A stretch of 64,000 nt of DNA from contig CALMIR010000071.1 of the NCBI GenBank assembly GCA_937864265.1, forward strand, positions 1-64,000, written 5' to 3'. The position numbers and the translations under genes are program-made. This document shows, in pieces, positions 1 through 9,515 of this stretch (positions are counted from its first letter, which is position 1; every line of letters begins with the position of its first letter). Source of the DNA: an uncultured Saprospirales bacterium. Lineage in GTDB: Bacteria > Bacteroidota > Bacteroidia > Chitinophagales > Saprospiraceae. The notes under the pieces were generated by a model, which did no database searches, was not told the DNA's origin, and saw only the letters and a program-made list of their open reading frames with translations.

Positions 1-1024
1 TGTCGTAAATACGCTCGGCGCCAAAAGAAACGCCCACACCCGATACGCCGTTCAGCCCAAATACGCCGGTCAAATCGTCGTACCTGCCGCCGCCGCCTAT
101 GCTGCCCATTTGCACCCCTTTGGCTTTTACTTCAAAAATGCAGCCGGTATAATAACTCAATCCTCTGGCCAGGGTAATGTCAAAAATCACTTCATTTTGC
201 AGTGTTCCCAAGCTCAGGTAATCGAACACCGTTTCCAATTCTTCAGCGCCTTTGAGGCCAGTCGGGCTTTCAGCGATCCAGCTTTTGAGGTCTTCGATAG
301 TCTTGATTTCCAATACGGAAGCAATCTTGGCAATGGCTGCTTCGGAAATGCCCCGTTCGGCCATCTCTGTTTTTACGCCGTCCAGGCCGATTTTATCCAG
401 CTTATCAATTGCCACCGTCATGTCCATAAAGCGGTCGCTGATGCCGGCTACGTCGGCGATGCCTGCCAGAATTTTGCGGTTGTTGATCTTGATGGCTACC
501 TCCAGCCCCAACTGGCTAAATACCTCGTCGTATATCTGGGTCAACTCGGCTTCATAGACGAGCGAATTAGAGCCTACCACATCCACATCGCATTGAAAAA
601 ATTCCTGATAGCGGCCTTTCTGTGGGCGGTCGGCCCGCCAAACGGGTTGAATCTGATAACGCTTGAAAGGCAGGGCGATGCTATTTTGGTTCATCACCAC
701 AAAACGGGCAAAAGGCACGGTGAGGTCGTAGCGCAGCCCCCTTTTGGAAATGGAAGCCGTCAATTTATTGGAATCGCGTTGATCCAGGGCTTGTTCATCG
801 GCTTTCGCCAAATAATCCCCATTGTTCAATACCTTGAACAGCAGCCGATCGCCTTCCTCGCCGTATTTTCCCGTCAGGGTGCTCAGGTTTTCCATGGCTG
901 GCGTTTCGATGGGCTGGTAGCCGTATTTGACAAACACTTTTTTGATGGTGTCAAATATAAAATTGCGTTTGATGACTTCTTGAGGGGAAAAATCGCGTGT
1001 CCCCTTTGGTATGCTGGGTTTCAT
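1..1024 (-). CDS. hisS: Histidine--tRNA ligase (partial, C-terminus beyond window)
   Basis: Charges tRNA-His with histidine in the cytoplasm. The N-terminal 341 codons are visible, starting [14 protein letters not shown]; the family is usually about 450 residues, so roughly the last quarter, including the anticodon-binding domain, lies beyond the left edge. Class II synthetase motif 2 is seen in the [13 protein letters not shown] stretch. The histidine-specific signature GLSYYTG and the GGGGRYDDL motif follow near residues 290-325. The gene begins 22 bp after the pheS stop on the same strand, so pheS-hisS is probably one transcript. I see no disruption in the visible part. The identification rests on several independent family motifs. 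Confidence 0.97.
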   Translation of the reverse strand, partial: MKPSIPKGTRDFSPQEVIKRNFIFDTIKKVFVKYGYQPIETPAMENLSTLTGKYGEEGDRLLFKVLNNGDYLAKADEQALDQRDSNKLTASISKRGLRYDLTVPFARFVVMNQNSIALPFKRYQIQPVWRADRPQKGRYQEFFQCDVDVVGSNSLVYEAELTQIYDEVFSQLGLEVAIKINNRKILAGIADVAGISDRFMDMTVAIDKLDKIGLDGVKTEMAERGISEAAIAKIASVLEIKTIEDLKSWIAESPTGLKGAEELETVFDYLSLGTLQNEVIFDITLARGLSYYTGCIFEVKAKGVQMGSIGGGGRYDDLTGVFGLNGVSGVGVSFGAERIYD

Positions 1025-1046
1025 TTAGATTTTTTTAAAGAATGGC

Positions 1047-2084
1047 TTAAATAGCCGAAGCAAATTGCTTTAAAAAGCGGGTATCGTTTTCAAAAAACAT
1101 CCGAATATCGCCTATGTCGAAAAGGCGCAAAGCCTGCCGCTCGATGCCCATACCGAAGGCAAAGCCGGTGTATTTTTCCGAATCTATGCCACAATTTTCC
1201 AGTACTGCGGGGTCAACCATGCCGCAGCCCAGAATTTCCAACCAGCCTGTACCTTTCGTCAGGCGGTAGTCCTTCTCGGTGGCCGTGCCCAGGTAAACGT
1301 CCATTTCAGCGCTGGGTTCTGTGAAGGGGAAGAAGGAAGGGCGCAGGCGGATTTTCACATCCGGGCCAAACATTTCCCGTGCAAAATAGAGCAAGGTCTG
1401 CTTCATATCGGCATAAGACACGCCTTCATCCACGTACAGGCCCTCCACTTGGTGGAACTGGCAGTGCGAACGGGCAGAGACCGTTTCGTTGCGATATACC
1501 CGCCCCGGGGCAATGATGCGGATGGGCGGTTGTTGCTTGGTCATCACGCGCGCTTGCACTGGCGATGTATGCGTGCGCAGCAGCATTTCTGTACTGTTGA
1601 GCAGGTAAAACGTATCCTGCATATCGCGCGCCGGGTGGTCTTCCGGTGTATTCATGGCAGTAAAATTGTGCCAATCATCTTCTATCTCACGCTCTTCTGC
1701 CACCACAAATCCAATGCGCTCGAAAATGCGAATGATGCGGTTCATCACGATGCTGATGGGATGGCGGGCACCCAATTCAAAAGGCTCTCCTGGGGCCGTG
1801 AGGTCTAGATCACTGGCTGCAGCTTGCTCGGCCGCGCTGTCCAACAGCGCTTTTAGGGCTTCAAACTTGGTTTCTGCAGCTTGCTTCACGGCATTGATGA
1901 GTTGACCAAATTCTTTTCTGCGTTCGCCTTCTATGTTGCGCATTTCAGCAAACAGGTCTTTGAGGCTATTTTTAGAGCCAAGGTATTGGATGCGAAATTG
2001 CTCCAATTCCTGTAGGTTCTGTGGTTGTGCCTCTTTGATGGCCTCGCCGATGGCCTTTACTTTGTCGAATAATTCTGCTGACAT
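1047..2084 (-). CDS. pheS: Phenylalanine--tRNA ligase alpha subunit
   Basis: Catalytic subunit of the (alpha-beta)2 phenylalanyl-tRNA synthetase. It has 345 residues, the normal length. The N-terminal 90 residues form the charged helical arm that binds tRNA. The catalytic core carries the HTSPVQARVM stretch, class II motif 2 (GRVYRNE with SHCQFHQVEG) and the C-terminal motif 3 (FGMGIERQALRLF). The ATG start lies about 68 bp downstream of a TACCTTTG promoter box. No pheT is adjacent, so the beta subunit is encoded elsewhere, as is common in Bacteroidota. It is probably co-transcribed with hisS. Confidence 0.98.
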   Translation of the reverse strand: MSAELFDKVKAIGEAIKEAQPQNLQELEQFRIQYLGSKNSLKDLFAEMRNIEGERRKEFGQLINAVKQAAETKFEALKALLDSAAEQAAASDLDLTAPGEPFELGARHPISIVMNRIIRIFERIGFVVAEEREIEDDWHNFTAMNTPEDHPARDMQDTFYLLNSTEMLLRTHTSPVQARVMTKQQPPIRIIAPGRVYRNETVSARSHCQFHQVEGLYVDEGVSYADMKQTLLYFAREMFGPDVKIRLRPSFFPFTEPSAEMDVYLGTATEKDYRLTKGTGWLEILGCGMVDPAVLENCGIDSEKYTGFAFGMGIERQALRLFDIGDIRMFFENDTRFLKQFASAI

Positions 2085-2151
2085 AGTTGCGGGTTTGCCT
2101 TTTTATAAGGAATCGTATTCCCCTGCGAATAGTTCCTTTTGTAATTGGGCG

Positions 2152-2159
2152 CAAAGGTA
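2152..2159 (-). promoter_or_regulatory. Promoter -7 box (TACCTTTG) for pheS-hisS
   Basis: On the minus strand this reads TACCTTTG, an exact match to the Bacteroidota -7 consensus TAnnTTTG. It is placed to give a leader of about 60 nt before the pheS ATG. No clear -33 TTTG is visible. The assignment is by consensus only. Confidence 0.5.
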
Positions 2160-2251
2160 AGGATTTATCATTGGCTTAGGCAAATAAAGCGCTGGACAAA
2201 ACTTCATTTGGATCACTCGTGAGAGTACCACCTGTAAACAACTAACCTACA

Positions 2252-3700
2252 TCAGGATACCTCTTTTAATTTTTGCATCAGCCAACCAATATTCACGACT
2301 TCTTTTCCTTTGCTGATGTCTTGTTCTAAGCCATGCAAGCGTTCCCGATATTTTTGGTGCGGCAGGTATTCGACATCCGTTTTCAATCGGTACAAGCGGG
2401 CTACCAGTTTGATGAAATTACTATTCGACTTGATTTGGTAATCGGACAAGCGGCGGTTGCGGCGGATGTACTTTCGGGTAGCCTCTACCAAAGAAAAAAA
2501 AGCCTCTGTTTCCCTCAACTCAAAGTAGCTTTTTAGCTGGATGATTTTGGCAGACATATGAAAAAACGGATCGGAAAATTCCACATCTTGCAAGGTTTGC
2601 AGTGCGGTATGGAAAGCTCCTTTTTCAAAATACAGCGCCGCCAGATTGTAGGTAAACACATTATTTTTCACTTCATCTGGCAAGTATTCGCGGTATTGGT
2701 AAATGAATTGCTCCGTCCATTCGTATTCTTTCAGACGCAATCCGGCGGTGATGATGTTGATGTACGACCACTGGCTAAGGTAGCCACCGCGCAATAGGAT
2801 TTCCTTATCGGACATGAGCTGGTACAGGTCTAATATTTCCCGATAAAAGTGTACCTGACCGGAGTTGATTTTTTTGACACAGTAGTTTTGGGCATAGTCG
2901 TACAAATCGTTCAGTTCTTCCCGGCGTAATGTCCCGGCATGTTCTGCGATCAGTTGCTTCAATTCGTGGTAATGGCTTTCTTCTGACTCATAGCGCAGCA
3001 TTTGTAGGGTTTTATAGTAAATCTTTAGGACAGCTTGTTGATCGAAAACGGGGTGTCCGGCCTCGTAAAGGTGGAGGATGTCTTCCAGAAAATGAGCGCG
3101 GTAATGGGCGTTGATGACTTTGTTGCGGCTTTCCATATCGCAGGCCAAGCGCAATTTGCTGCACCAGTAGTATTGATCCAAGGCATCGTTTTTTTGCTGC
3201 AAATGATGGCTATAATCCCTAGCGCCATACATCAAAGACCAACGATCGCGCAAGTCGGACAAATGCATCCACTGGAAATAATAGGTTTCTGACTGTTGTT
3301 CGATTGGCTCCAATTCCTGTTGGTACCGTTTTAGCTGTTGGTCGGTAGCTTGGGCCTGGTTGCGTTCCAGCAATTCTTCTATGATAAAAGGTCTGAGTTT
3401 GATTTCATCCTTTTGCAAAGCCATTTGGCCAAAGTACCGATACAGCAATTGCAAGGCATCTGAAATGACGTTGTTGATTTTGAGTTCATTGTAAGGACTT
3501 TGCCCAAAAAGATGCGGGAATAGGCTTTGTTTTTGGAGCACATCGGCTTCAAAATCAGGGGCATTTTGCAAGCAGATGTCCACCAACTGGCGTACTTTTT
3601 TATTTTTATTAAAAAAAGGGGAAAAAATCAGGTCGCGGTATTTGCTTTGCTCCCGTTTTGAAAGCGATTTTAGCAAAAAAATAAATTTAGACTGTTGCAT
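2252..3700 (-). CDS. Hypothetical helical protein, 482 aa
   Basis: I do not recognise a named domain. The protein has no signal peptide and no membrane segment, so it should be cytoplasmic. It is rich in Leu, Gln, Glu, Tyr and Arg and reads as repeated amphipathic helix pairs, for example NLAALYFEKGAFHTALQTL near residue 350, which resembles a degenerate TPR unit. The N-terminus (FIFLLKSLSKREQSKYRDL) is basic and helical. The ATG follows a short AT-rich leader. The gene is transcribed away from the cohesin/SprB gene, with a 163-bp shared intergenic region. A TPR-like protein-interaction scaffold is an inference from helix periodicity, not from a family match. Confidence 0.85.
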   Translation of the reverse strand: MQQSKFIFLLKSLSKREQSKYRDLIFSPFFNKNKKVRQLVDICLQNAPDFEADVLQKQSLFPHLFGQSPYNELKINNVISDALQLLYRYFGQMALQKDEIKLRPFIIEELLERNQAQATDQQLKRYQQELEPIEQQSETYYFQWMHLSDLRDRWSLMYGARDYSHHLQQKNDALDQYYWCSKLRLACDMESRNKVINAHYRAHFLEDILHLYEAGHPVFDQQAVLKIYYKTLQMLRYESEESHYHELKQLIAEHAGTLRREELNDLYDYAQNYCVKKINSGQVHFYREILDLYQLMSDKEILLRGGYLSQWSYINIITAGLRLKEYEWTEQFIYQYREYLPDEVKNNVFTYNLAALYFEKGAFHTALQTLQDVEFSDPFFHMSAKIIQLKSYFELRETEAFFSLVEATRKYIRRNRRLSDYQIKSNSNFIKLVARLYRLKTDVEYLPHQKYRERLHGLEQDISKGKEVVNIGWLMQKLKEVS

Positions 3701-3727
3701 AAAAATCTATTTAACAAGAATAAAAAT

Positions 3728-3735
3728 CAAATTTA
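3728..3735 (-). promoter_or_regulatory. Possible -7 box for the 482-aa protein gene
   Basis: On the minus strand it reads TAAATTTG, matching TAnnTTTG. The predicted start of transcription would be about 20 nt before the ATG. No good -33 element lies at the usual 19-21 nt spacing, so this is weak. Confidence 0.3.
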
Positions 3736-3816
3736 GCAATAGTTTTATTGTAAAAAAGAACAATAAAAAATCTATAATCACAATAAAATGTACTTCAAAG
3801 ATGATAATAGGTCAGT

Positions 3817-3824
3817 TACTTTTG
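3817..3824 (+). promoter_or_regulatory. Promoter -7 box (TACTTTTG) for the cohesin/SprB protein gene
   Basis: TACTTTTG matches TAnnTTTG and lies 40 nt before the ATG at 3864. The upstream sequence is very AT-rich and has no exact TTTG at -33. Confidence 0.45.
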
Positions 3825-3863
3825 TAGTGTGATATTTCTGTTGACAGTTATAGTTCCAAAAAC

Positions 3864-6800
3864 ATGTTCAAAAAATCGAAACTCATGAAGCATTTTTTAA
3901 CCGTTTTCTTCGCTGTTTTTTTAAACGGGCTCCTGTTGCAAGCCCAGGATGACTGCTTTTCCTTGTATGTAAGTTCTGCCCAGGCTCAAGCGGGCGAGCA
4001 GGTGTGCCTGGATGTAAGGGCAATGGACAACCTGTCGTTTTTGAGCTTTCAGTTTAGCCTCAATTGGGATGCTAACGCGCTGGCTTTTCAAAGCCTGGAC
4101 AATTTAAACTTACCGGGGCTGACGGAATCCGTATTTAACACCAACAATAACGGGATACTAACTGTGGCGTGGTTTGACGCCAGTTTTGCAACTGCGCAAA
4201 TGGAACCAGATGAAGTTCTTTTTTCTGTTTGTTACGATGTGCTCACTCCGATAGGTGCTCAGGCGCTAGTTGCGTTTTCGCAAAGTCCCACACCAGTAGA
4301 ATTCGTGGATGGCGAATTTAACCTGATCAATAATTACAGCTTGATCAGCGGCAGTGTTTATACGACGGGCAACGCCCCGCCACAATTGGCTTCCGCCTGT
4401 GTGGAAGCGCAGGGCTGCCAAGCCGAAAATGGCATCCTCATCAGTATGGCCACTCCTGGCAGCTATACCTTTGAGTGGAGTCAGTCTGGCATCAACGTGG
4501 CGAATACCCAAAACCTGATGGACGTGATTGGCGGACAATACCAGCTCTATTTGGCGGATGCGAACGATGCCATTTTGACTGGTTTGTTCAATATAGATCC
4601 GCCTGGAGGGGTCGATTTTTACCTGAATGCAACAAATGCCAACTGTGCCAACGGCAACAGCGCCAGTGTTTTTGCAGGTGTATCCGGGGGTAGCGGCAGT
4701 TATACCTACAATTGGAACAATGGCGGAACTGAGCCATTTCAGGCTAACCTGCCTTCCGGGGTCTATTGTGTGACCATAACGGATCTGATTACGGGATGTA
4801 GTGCCTCCGATTGTATTATCGTTAGTGCAGTGAGCGGGCTGGGTATTTCATCTGATGTTACGCCAGCTTATTGCAATTTCGGGGTGGGTAGCATAGACCT
4901 TACTGTGGGCGGAGGCACTGCGCCTTACTTTTTCCAGTGGAGCAATGGCGCTAGCACGGAAGACCTTGTTGGCCTTATTCCTGGCAATTACACGGTTACC
5001 GTTACAGATGTCATTGGGTGTACTGGGGTAGCAGAAATAACCGTGCCTTACGTGGACGAAGTTTATTTCGACAGCCAGGTCAGCCAAGCGCTTTGCGATG
5101 GCACAGGCGGCGCAATATTGATTGATGTGCCTGATTTTGGCATCTATACCTACCAATGGAGCGATGGCGCTACCACTGAAGATCGGCTGAACCTGTCTGC
5201 TGGCACTTATACGCTCACCATAACCGAGCACCAGCAAGGCTGTAGCAGCGAAGCGACTTTTGAAGTGGAGGCAACAAACCTGGTCGTAGGCTTCAGCTAT
5301 GATTGCAACAACGATAACGGCAACTGGCTGGCCGACGTATCCGCTGTGGTATGGAACGACGATACGCAAGATTATACCTTCAATTGGAGCACGGGATTTA
5401 CGGAAACCAGCAATTTCATCAGTACCCTTATTGGTGTGCCAGGCAATGCCACTTACTCGCTGACCGTAACGAATGAGGAAGGTTGCAGCTATATTTCCGA
5501 ACCGCTGTATGTGGACTGCTTTTCAAATCCTGAGCTGACTACCGGGTACAGCGTAGATTGCTTTGGTTCTGGGTCAGAAACCATGGCCGAGATCACTTTA
5601 GAAGTACTACAAGGGGGAACGCCACCTTTTTCTTTTGCCTGGAGCAATGGTATAACTACAACAGGCAATAACAGCACCGTGGCGACCGTACCGGGCAACG
5701 CGATATACACCGTGACCATCACCGATGCCAACGGAATTATCTATCCTGTAGAAACCGTTATCGCCAATTGTGGCGGCAATAGCGGTGACGGCGTTGGTGT
5801 CATTATTTCCAGTGCTAGCGTAGTAAGTGGCGAGGCTTTTTGCCTGGATGTTACGGTTGAAAATTTCGAGAATATAGCAGGCGCTCAATTTAGCATACAG
5901 TGGGACGCGGCTTATGCCAGTTTGGAAGAAGTTATTCCGGGCACGCTTTCTAATCTGAATATGACCGCTTTTAATACCGATGAAGCGGCTAATGGCTTGA
6001 TCACTTTCGCCTGGTATGATCCAACAACGTTGGGCCAGAATCTGACTGATGGCGCAGTTTTGTTTTCGCTGTGCTTTGAAGCTTTAAATATTGGTGGCAT
6101 CACCCCTGTTTTGGTTAGCAACCAACCTACTTTGATCGAATTTACGGATGGTTTTACCATTTTCCCTTACTATTTACACAACGGAGAAATATCCGTAAGT
6201 GCACCAGATGTATGGCCGGGCGATACAGATACCGATCAAGTGGTCAGCCATTTCGATTTGCTCAACATCGGCTTGGGCTACGGCCTGACTGGTGTGCCGC
6301 GCGCTACTTCAAGTATTGCCTGGGATGCCCAATTTTCTGATAATTGGGGACAAAACACCCCCGTTTCGCTGGTTGATTATAAACATGCAGATACTAATGG
6401 CGATGGCCAGATCAATACAGCAGATACACTGGCTATCCACCAGAATTGGGACTTGACTGTCAATTTGGTGGACAACCCGGAAGGCTTGTCGAATACTCCC
6501 CCTACCCGAAATGCCGGCGCCCTCATTTATGTAGAACCACACGCTGTGATTCCTGGTGAATCCGCGATTTTCAACATCGTCATGGAAAGCACGGAGGCGC
6601 AGATGGAACCGGTTTACGGCCTGGCTTTCAGCATCGTTTACGACACAGCAGCGGTTGAGGCAGGTACGGCCTATCCGACTTTTGGCGAAAGCTGGTTGGG
6701 CGAATGGAACGACAATTTGATTTCCATGTCCAAAGAATATTACCAGCAAGGTCGCCTGGATATTGCGGTCACGCGCACCGATGGGGAAAATGTTGCTGGT

Positions 6801-7214
6801 GAAGGCATCATTGGTCAATTGCACATCACCATTCAGGATGTCATCTTCATGCGCACGACTTCCGAATATCCGCTGCTTTTCAATATTGAAAACCTGCGCC
6901 TGATCAATAATCTGGAGGAATACCTGGCCATCAGTAGTGAAGGTACCACAGCAATCGTGGACATACCGAATGCATTAAAGCAGCCAAACACAGACTTGGG
7001 CATCGAAGTATTCCCCAATCCAGTCGCTGAGGTGTTGCATATTCGAAGTACGGATTCCTGGGAAGGCGGTCAACTCCTGCATCTCGATGGTAAAAATGTG
7101 CTGAGCTTTGGTCAAGTGGATAAGCTGGATATGGCTCATTTGCCGAAAGGTACTTACCTATTGCGCCTTTTCACAACAGAAGGTGTCGTTGTTAAACGGA
7201 TCGTCCTTCAGTAA
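3864..7214 (+). CDS. T9SS cell-surface protein with cohesin-like, SprB-repeat and dockerin-like modules
   Basis: A 1116-residue secreted protein. The signal peptide ends at about residue 28 (LLLQAQ); the ATG at 3885 is an alternative start. Module order: a cohesin-like beta-sandwich (about 30-165); three clear SprB-type repeats and two diverged ones (about 240-650), each with the YxWSNG / G.YTVTVTD pattern and paired Cys; a second cohesin-like domain (about 660-790); a dockerin-like pair of calcium loops (GDTDTDQ and DTNGDGQIN, about 795-875); a third beta-sandwich (about 890-1040); and a type A T9SS sorting domain (VFPNPVAEVLHI to VVKRIVLQ). A MITE-like repeat follows within 6 bp of the stop. 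Carrying both cohesin-like and dockerin-like parts suggests surface self-assembly, which is an inference. Confidence 0.9.
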   Translation: MFKKSKLMKHFLTVFFAVFLNGLLLQAQDDCFSLYVSSAQAQAGEQVCLDVRAMDNLSFLSFQFSLNWDANALAFQSLDNLNLPGLTESVFNTNNNGILTVAWFDASFATAQMEPDEVLFSVCYDVLTPIGAQALVAFSQSPTPVEFVDGEFNLINNYSLISGSVYTTGNAPPQLASACVEAQGCQAENGILISMATPGSYTFEWSQSGINVANTQNLMDVIGGQYQLYLADANDAILTGLFNIDPPGGVDFYLNATNANCANGNSASVFAGVSGGSGSYTYNWNNGGTEPFQANLPSGVYCVTITDLITGCSASDCIIVSAVSGLGISSDVTPAYCNFGVGSIDLTVGGGTAPYFFQWSNGASTEDLVGLIPGNYTVTVTDVIGCTGVAEITVPYVDEVYFDSQVSQALCDGTGGAILIDVPDFGIYTYQWSDGATTEDRLNLSAGTYTLTITEHQQGCSSEATFEVEATNLVVGFSYDCNNDNGNWLADVSAVVWNDDTQDYTFNWSTGFTETSNFISTLIGVPGNATYSLTVTNEEGCSYISEPLYVDCFSNPELTTGYSVDCFGSGSETMAEITLEVLQGGTPPFSFAWSNGITTTGNNSTVATVPGNAIYTVTITDANGIIYPVETVIANCGGNSGDGVGVIISSASVVSGEAFCLDVTVENFENIAGAQFSIQWDAAYASLEEVIPGTLSNLNMTAFNTDEAANGLITFAWYDPTTLGQNLTDGAVLFSLCFEALNIGGITPVLVSNQPTLIEFTDGFTIFPYYLHNGEISVSAPDVWPGDTDTDQVVSHFDLLNIGLGYGLTGVPRATSSIAWDAQFSDNWGQNTPVSLVDYKHADTNGDGQINTADTLAIHQNWDLTVNLVDNPEGLSNTPPTRNAGALIYVEPHAVIPGESAIFNIVMESTEAQMEPVYGLAFSIVYDTAAVEAGTAYPTFGESWLGEWNDNLISMSKEYYQQGRLDIAVTRTDGENVAGEGIIGQLHITIQDVIFMRTTSEYPLLFNIENLRLINNLEEYLAISSEGTTAIVDIPNALKQPNTDLGIEVFPNPVAEVLHIRSTDSWEGGQLLHLDGKNVLSFGQVDKLDMAHLPKGTYLLRLFTTEGVVVKRIVLQ

Positions 7215-7219
7215 TTAAG

Positions 7220-7341
7220 TAGTGTGCAAAAAATGACTTCCCGATTTATTGAAGTCCTTACCCTAGCGGACACCCTTAAAATGAACCGTTTAGCCCGCTA
7301 GGGTAAGGACAAATCAGGAACTTAATTTTTCTGCGTTACTA
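7220..7341 (+). repeat. MITE-like palindromic repeat, copy A (122 bp)
   Basis: Termini are TAGTGTGC and GTTACTA. The outer ends form an imperfect inverted repeat (..AACTTCCC-type ends). Inside is a perfect inverted repeat, GTCCTTACCCTAGCG against CGCTAGGGTAAGGAC. A near-identical 122-bp copy lies inverted at 9304-9425 and another at 53047-53168. It has no coding capacity. Confidence 0.8.
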
Positions 7342-7375
7342 AAACACTTTTCTTTTATTTAAAAAATTCTAAGCC

Positions 7376-7963
7376 ATGAAAAAATATCTGTCTTTCCTCT
7401 TCATTGCCTTGTTTGCTTTCAGCCTTCAGGCTCAAACAGCCACCTTAGCAGGTAGCGTTTACTCCCCTAATGGAAATAGCTACGAAAATGTTACGGTGAA
7501 TTTGTTGGATGAAAACGGGAGCTGGCTCCAAGGCACCAACACTACCAATGACGGGGCATACCAATTCAACAATTTGCCCATTGGGGCTTCTTACACCATT
7601 CAATTGGAGGTGGAGAATAATTTTTTACAGGAAACCGTTTCTACGTTTGATATTGTGCTGATTTCAAGGCATATTCTAGGGTTGGTACCGCTGGATTCGC
7701 CCTTTAAAATATTGGCTGCGGATGCGACCCAATCCCAAACGCTTACGGTTTCCGATATGATCGACATCCGCAAATATGTACTGGGAATAACCAATACGCT
7801 TACTCAAGGATTTGGAATTCAGTACTACCAAACGAATATCCAATTCAATGCCCCGAGCAATCCTTTTGCTGGCTATTCAGGCGGCAGCCCCACGATCCAG
7901 CTTGATGAAGATACGTTTGACTTTGATTTTTATCTCTTTAAAACGGGAGATGTTAGCTTTTGA
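7376..7963 (+). CDS. Secreted CnaB-like/dockerin-like protein, 195 aa
   Basis: The signal peptide (MKKYLSFLFIALFAFSLQAQ) is followed by a carboxypeptidase-regulatory/CnaB-like beta-sandwich (about 22-85: TLAGSVYSPNG, DGAYQFNNLPIG). Next is a dockerin-like pair (DIVLISRHILGL and DMIDIRKYVLGI, about 88-140), in which calcium-loop Asp/Asn positions are partly replaced by Gln and Ser. The C-terminus stops at KTGDVSF without a T9SS sorting domain. Related modules usually sit inside much longer cargo proteins, so this may be a stand-alone dockerin partner or a gene cut short. Its neighbour upstream carries cohesin-like domains. A strong terminator follows. Confidence 0.8.
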   Translation: MKKYLSFLFIALFAFSLQAQTATLAGSVYSPNGNSYENVTVNLLDENGSWLQGTNTTNDGAYQFNNLPIGASYTIQLEVENNFLQETVSTFDIVLISRHILGLVPLDSPFKILAADATQSQTLTVSDMIDIRKYVLGITNTLTQGFGIQYYQTNIQFNAPSNPFAGYSGGSPTIQLDEDTFDFDFYLFKTGDVSF

Positions 7964-8013
7964 TAATCCCATAAACGATTGCCACACAGATGTAAGCAAC
8001 CGGTATTAAATAA

Positions 8014-8046
8014 GACGAGCCAGTTTTTGCTGGCTCGTCGTTTTTT
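8014..8046 (+). terminator. Rho-independent terminator
   Basis: A perfect 10-bp stem (GACGAGCCAG/CTGGCTCGTC) with a 6-nt loop, followed by GTTTTTT. It ends the 195-aa protein gene and faces the convergent gene on the other strand. Confidence 0.9.
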
Positions 8047-8076
8047 ATAACTTTGCACATTGCTTATTTGTTAAGC

Positions 8077-9135
8077 CTATCTTTTCACCACTTTCCGCGT
8101 ATAAAGCGTTCCACCTACATACAACTGCAATTCGTACATCCCTGCACTCAAGCGCGATAGGTCAATCGGCAACTGTTGATCGCCCTGTACCTTGCCCTGC
8201 GAACGCAGCGATAGCATTTTTTTGCCATTTAAGTCAAAGAGGTTGGCCTGTACTTGGGCGGCCTCTTTCAAATTGAAAAGCACATTCAGGTAATTATCCA
8301 CCGGATTGGGGTAGGTAACCAGGCGGATATCGTCCGCATCTGGCGCATCCAGGCTGCTGGTCAAATTCCCTAATACCAGGATATCATCGAAAGAAATGAG
8401 GTTATCATCGAAAGAATCGTGCAAGAAAGCCACGTAGATGGTTTGTCCGGCATAAGCGGCCAGACTGTAGCTGTGTGGCTCCAGCACACATATAAAAATA
8501 TTATCTCCTTCGGTATAGGTATAGTATTCTTCCAGGGTAAAACGATCTGCGTGTGCATAGCCCGGACTGATGTTAAAGCTATCGATCTCCAGGGCATCGT
8601 CGTTGGGATCGGCAGAACCATTTGGAAGCGGGTCTAGCATTTCGGCAGCAACAAAAGCGGTATCGGTGTAATAGCCAAACAATGGATCAAAGCCTTCTGT
8701 AGCAATCAGTACTTTATAACCATCCATGTAGCGCGGCCCTTGAAACGGCGCAGATTTCCAGTGCAAAGTAGCCTGATCGTCCACAACTTGGATGGGGGGG
8801 GTGATCAGCCAATTGAGGTTTTGCGCACTCAGATTGGCCATCCAGGAAGAACTAGCCGCTACGACATTCGTATCCGCAGGCGGAATGCTATCTGGAGAAG
8901 CAAAATCCAGCGCCAGGTAAAAATTTTGCGGACGCGACTGGGCTGCTGCTTCACCATCCAGGTCAAAATTGACCCAAATGCTGTCGCTACCATAATTGGC
9001 TTCATCCGGAAATTCCAGGTAGCGCTGATCCCAATTGCCCTGAAAGTCTTCAAACAACAGGGTATCCGTCTGCGACCAAAGTACAGCAGTGCATGAAAAG
9101 ATACAAAGGGAAAGAGTAAGGTAAAAACGTGTCAT
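8077..9135 (-). CDS. Secreted choice-of-anchor-J-like protein with T9SS type A signal
   Basis: A 352-residue exported protein. The signal peptide spans about residues 1-21 (ending LWSQ). A jelly-roll domain of the choice-of-anchor J / cleaved-adhesin type follows (about 22-255: LLFEDFQGNW, NWLITPPI, YVAFLHDSFDDNLISFDDI). The end is a T9SS type A domain (about 270-352: VTYPNPVDNYLNV, GMYELQLYVGG, KVVKR). It probably binds or sits on the cell surface; no catalytic residues can be assigned. It is convergent with the dockerin-like gene, and the two are enclosed by inverted copies of the 122-bp repeat. Confidence 0.85.
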   Translation of the reverse strand: MTRFYLTLSLCIFSCTAVLWSQTDTLLFEDFQGNWDQRYLEFPDEANYGSDSIWVNFDLDGEAAAQSRPQNFYLALDFASPDSIPPADTNVVAASSSWMANLSAQNLNWLITPPIQVVDDQATLHWKSAPFQGPRYMDGYKVLIATEGFDPLFGYYTDTAFVAAEMLDPLPNGSADPNDDALEIDSFNISPGYAHADRFTLEEYYTYTEGDNIFICVLEPHSYSLAAYAGQTIYVAFLHDSFDDNLISFDDILVLGNLTSSLDAPDADDIRLVTYPNPVDNYLNVLFNLKEAAQVQANLFDLNGKKMLSLRSQGKVQGDQQLPIDLSRLSAGMYELQLYVGGTLYTRKVVKR

Positions 9136-9515
9136 AGTTTCACTTTTTAGTGAGAAAATGGATTGAGCTTAAATTGTTGTCGTTCTTTGACAGTTTTGTA
9201 GAAAAAATTGCCATAGAACCATTGTTCTTGGATGATGATGGTCAGGACTGGAAATCAAACTTACAAAAGAAAAAAGCAGTTTGCAAAAATTTATTTGGAA
9301 GCCTAGTACCGCAGAAAAATTAACTTCCCGATTTGTCCTTACCCTAGCGGGCTAAACGGTTCATTTTAAGTGTGTCGGCTAGGGTAAGGACTTTGTTAAA
9401 TTGGGAAGTATTTTTTTGCACACTAATAACGCAAATGAGGCTTTTGTAAAAAATGGAAATATCCTATCTTGGTGAAAATTCAAGCCAACTTTTCAATATC
9501 AAGTCAATGGAAACC
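9136..9515. other. Intergenic region containing repeat copy B
   Basis: Between the divergent anchor-J-like and SH3 lipoprotein genes. The first 165 bp is AT-rich and shows no gene. The 122-bp repeat at 9304-9425 fills most of the remainder. I find no exact TAnnTTTG box for either gene. Confidence 0.5.
9304..9425 (-). repeat. MITE-like palindromic repeat, copy B (122 bp)
   Basis: The reverse complement aligns with copy A along its full length at roughly 88-90% identity by eye, with the same TAGT...ACTA ends and the same inner palindrome. Its orientation is opposite to copy A. Confidence 0.8.
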
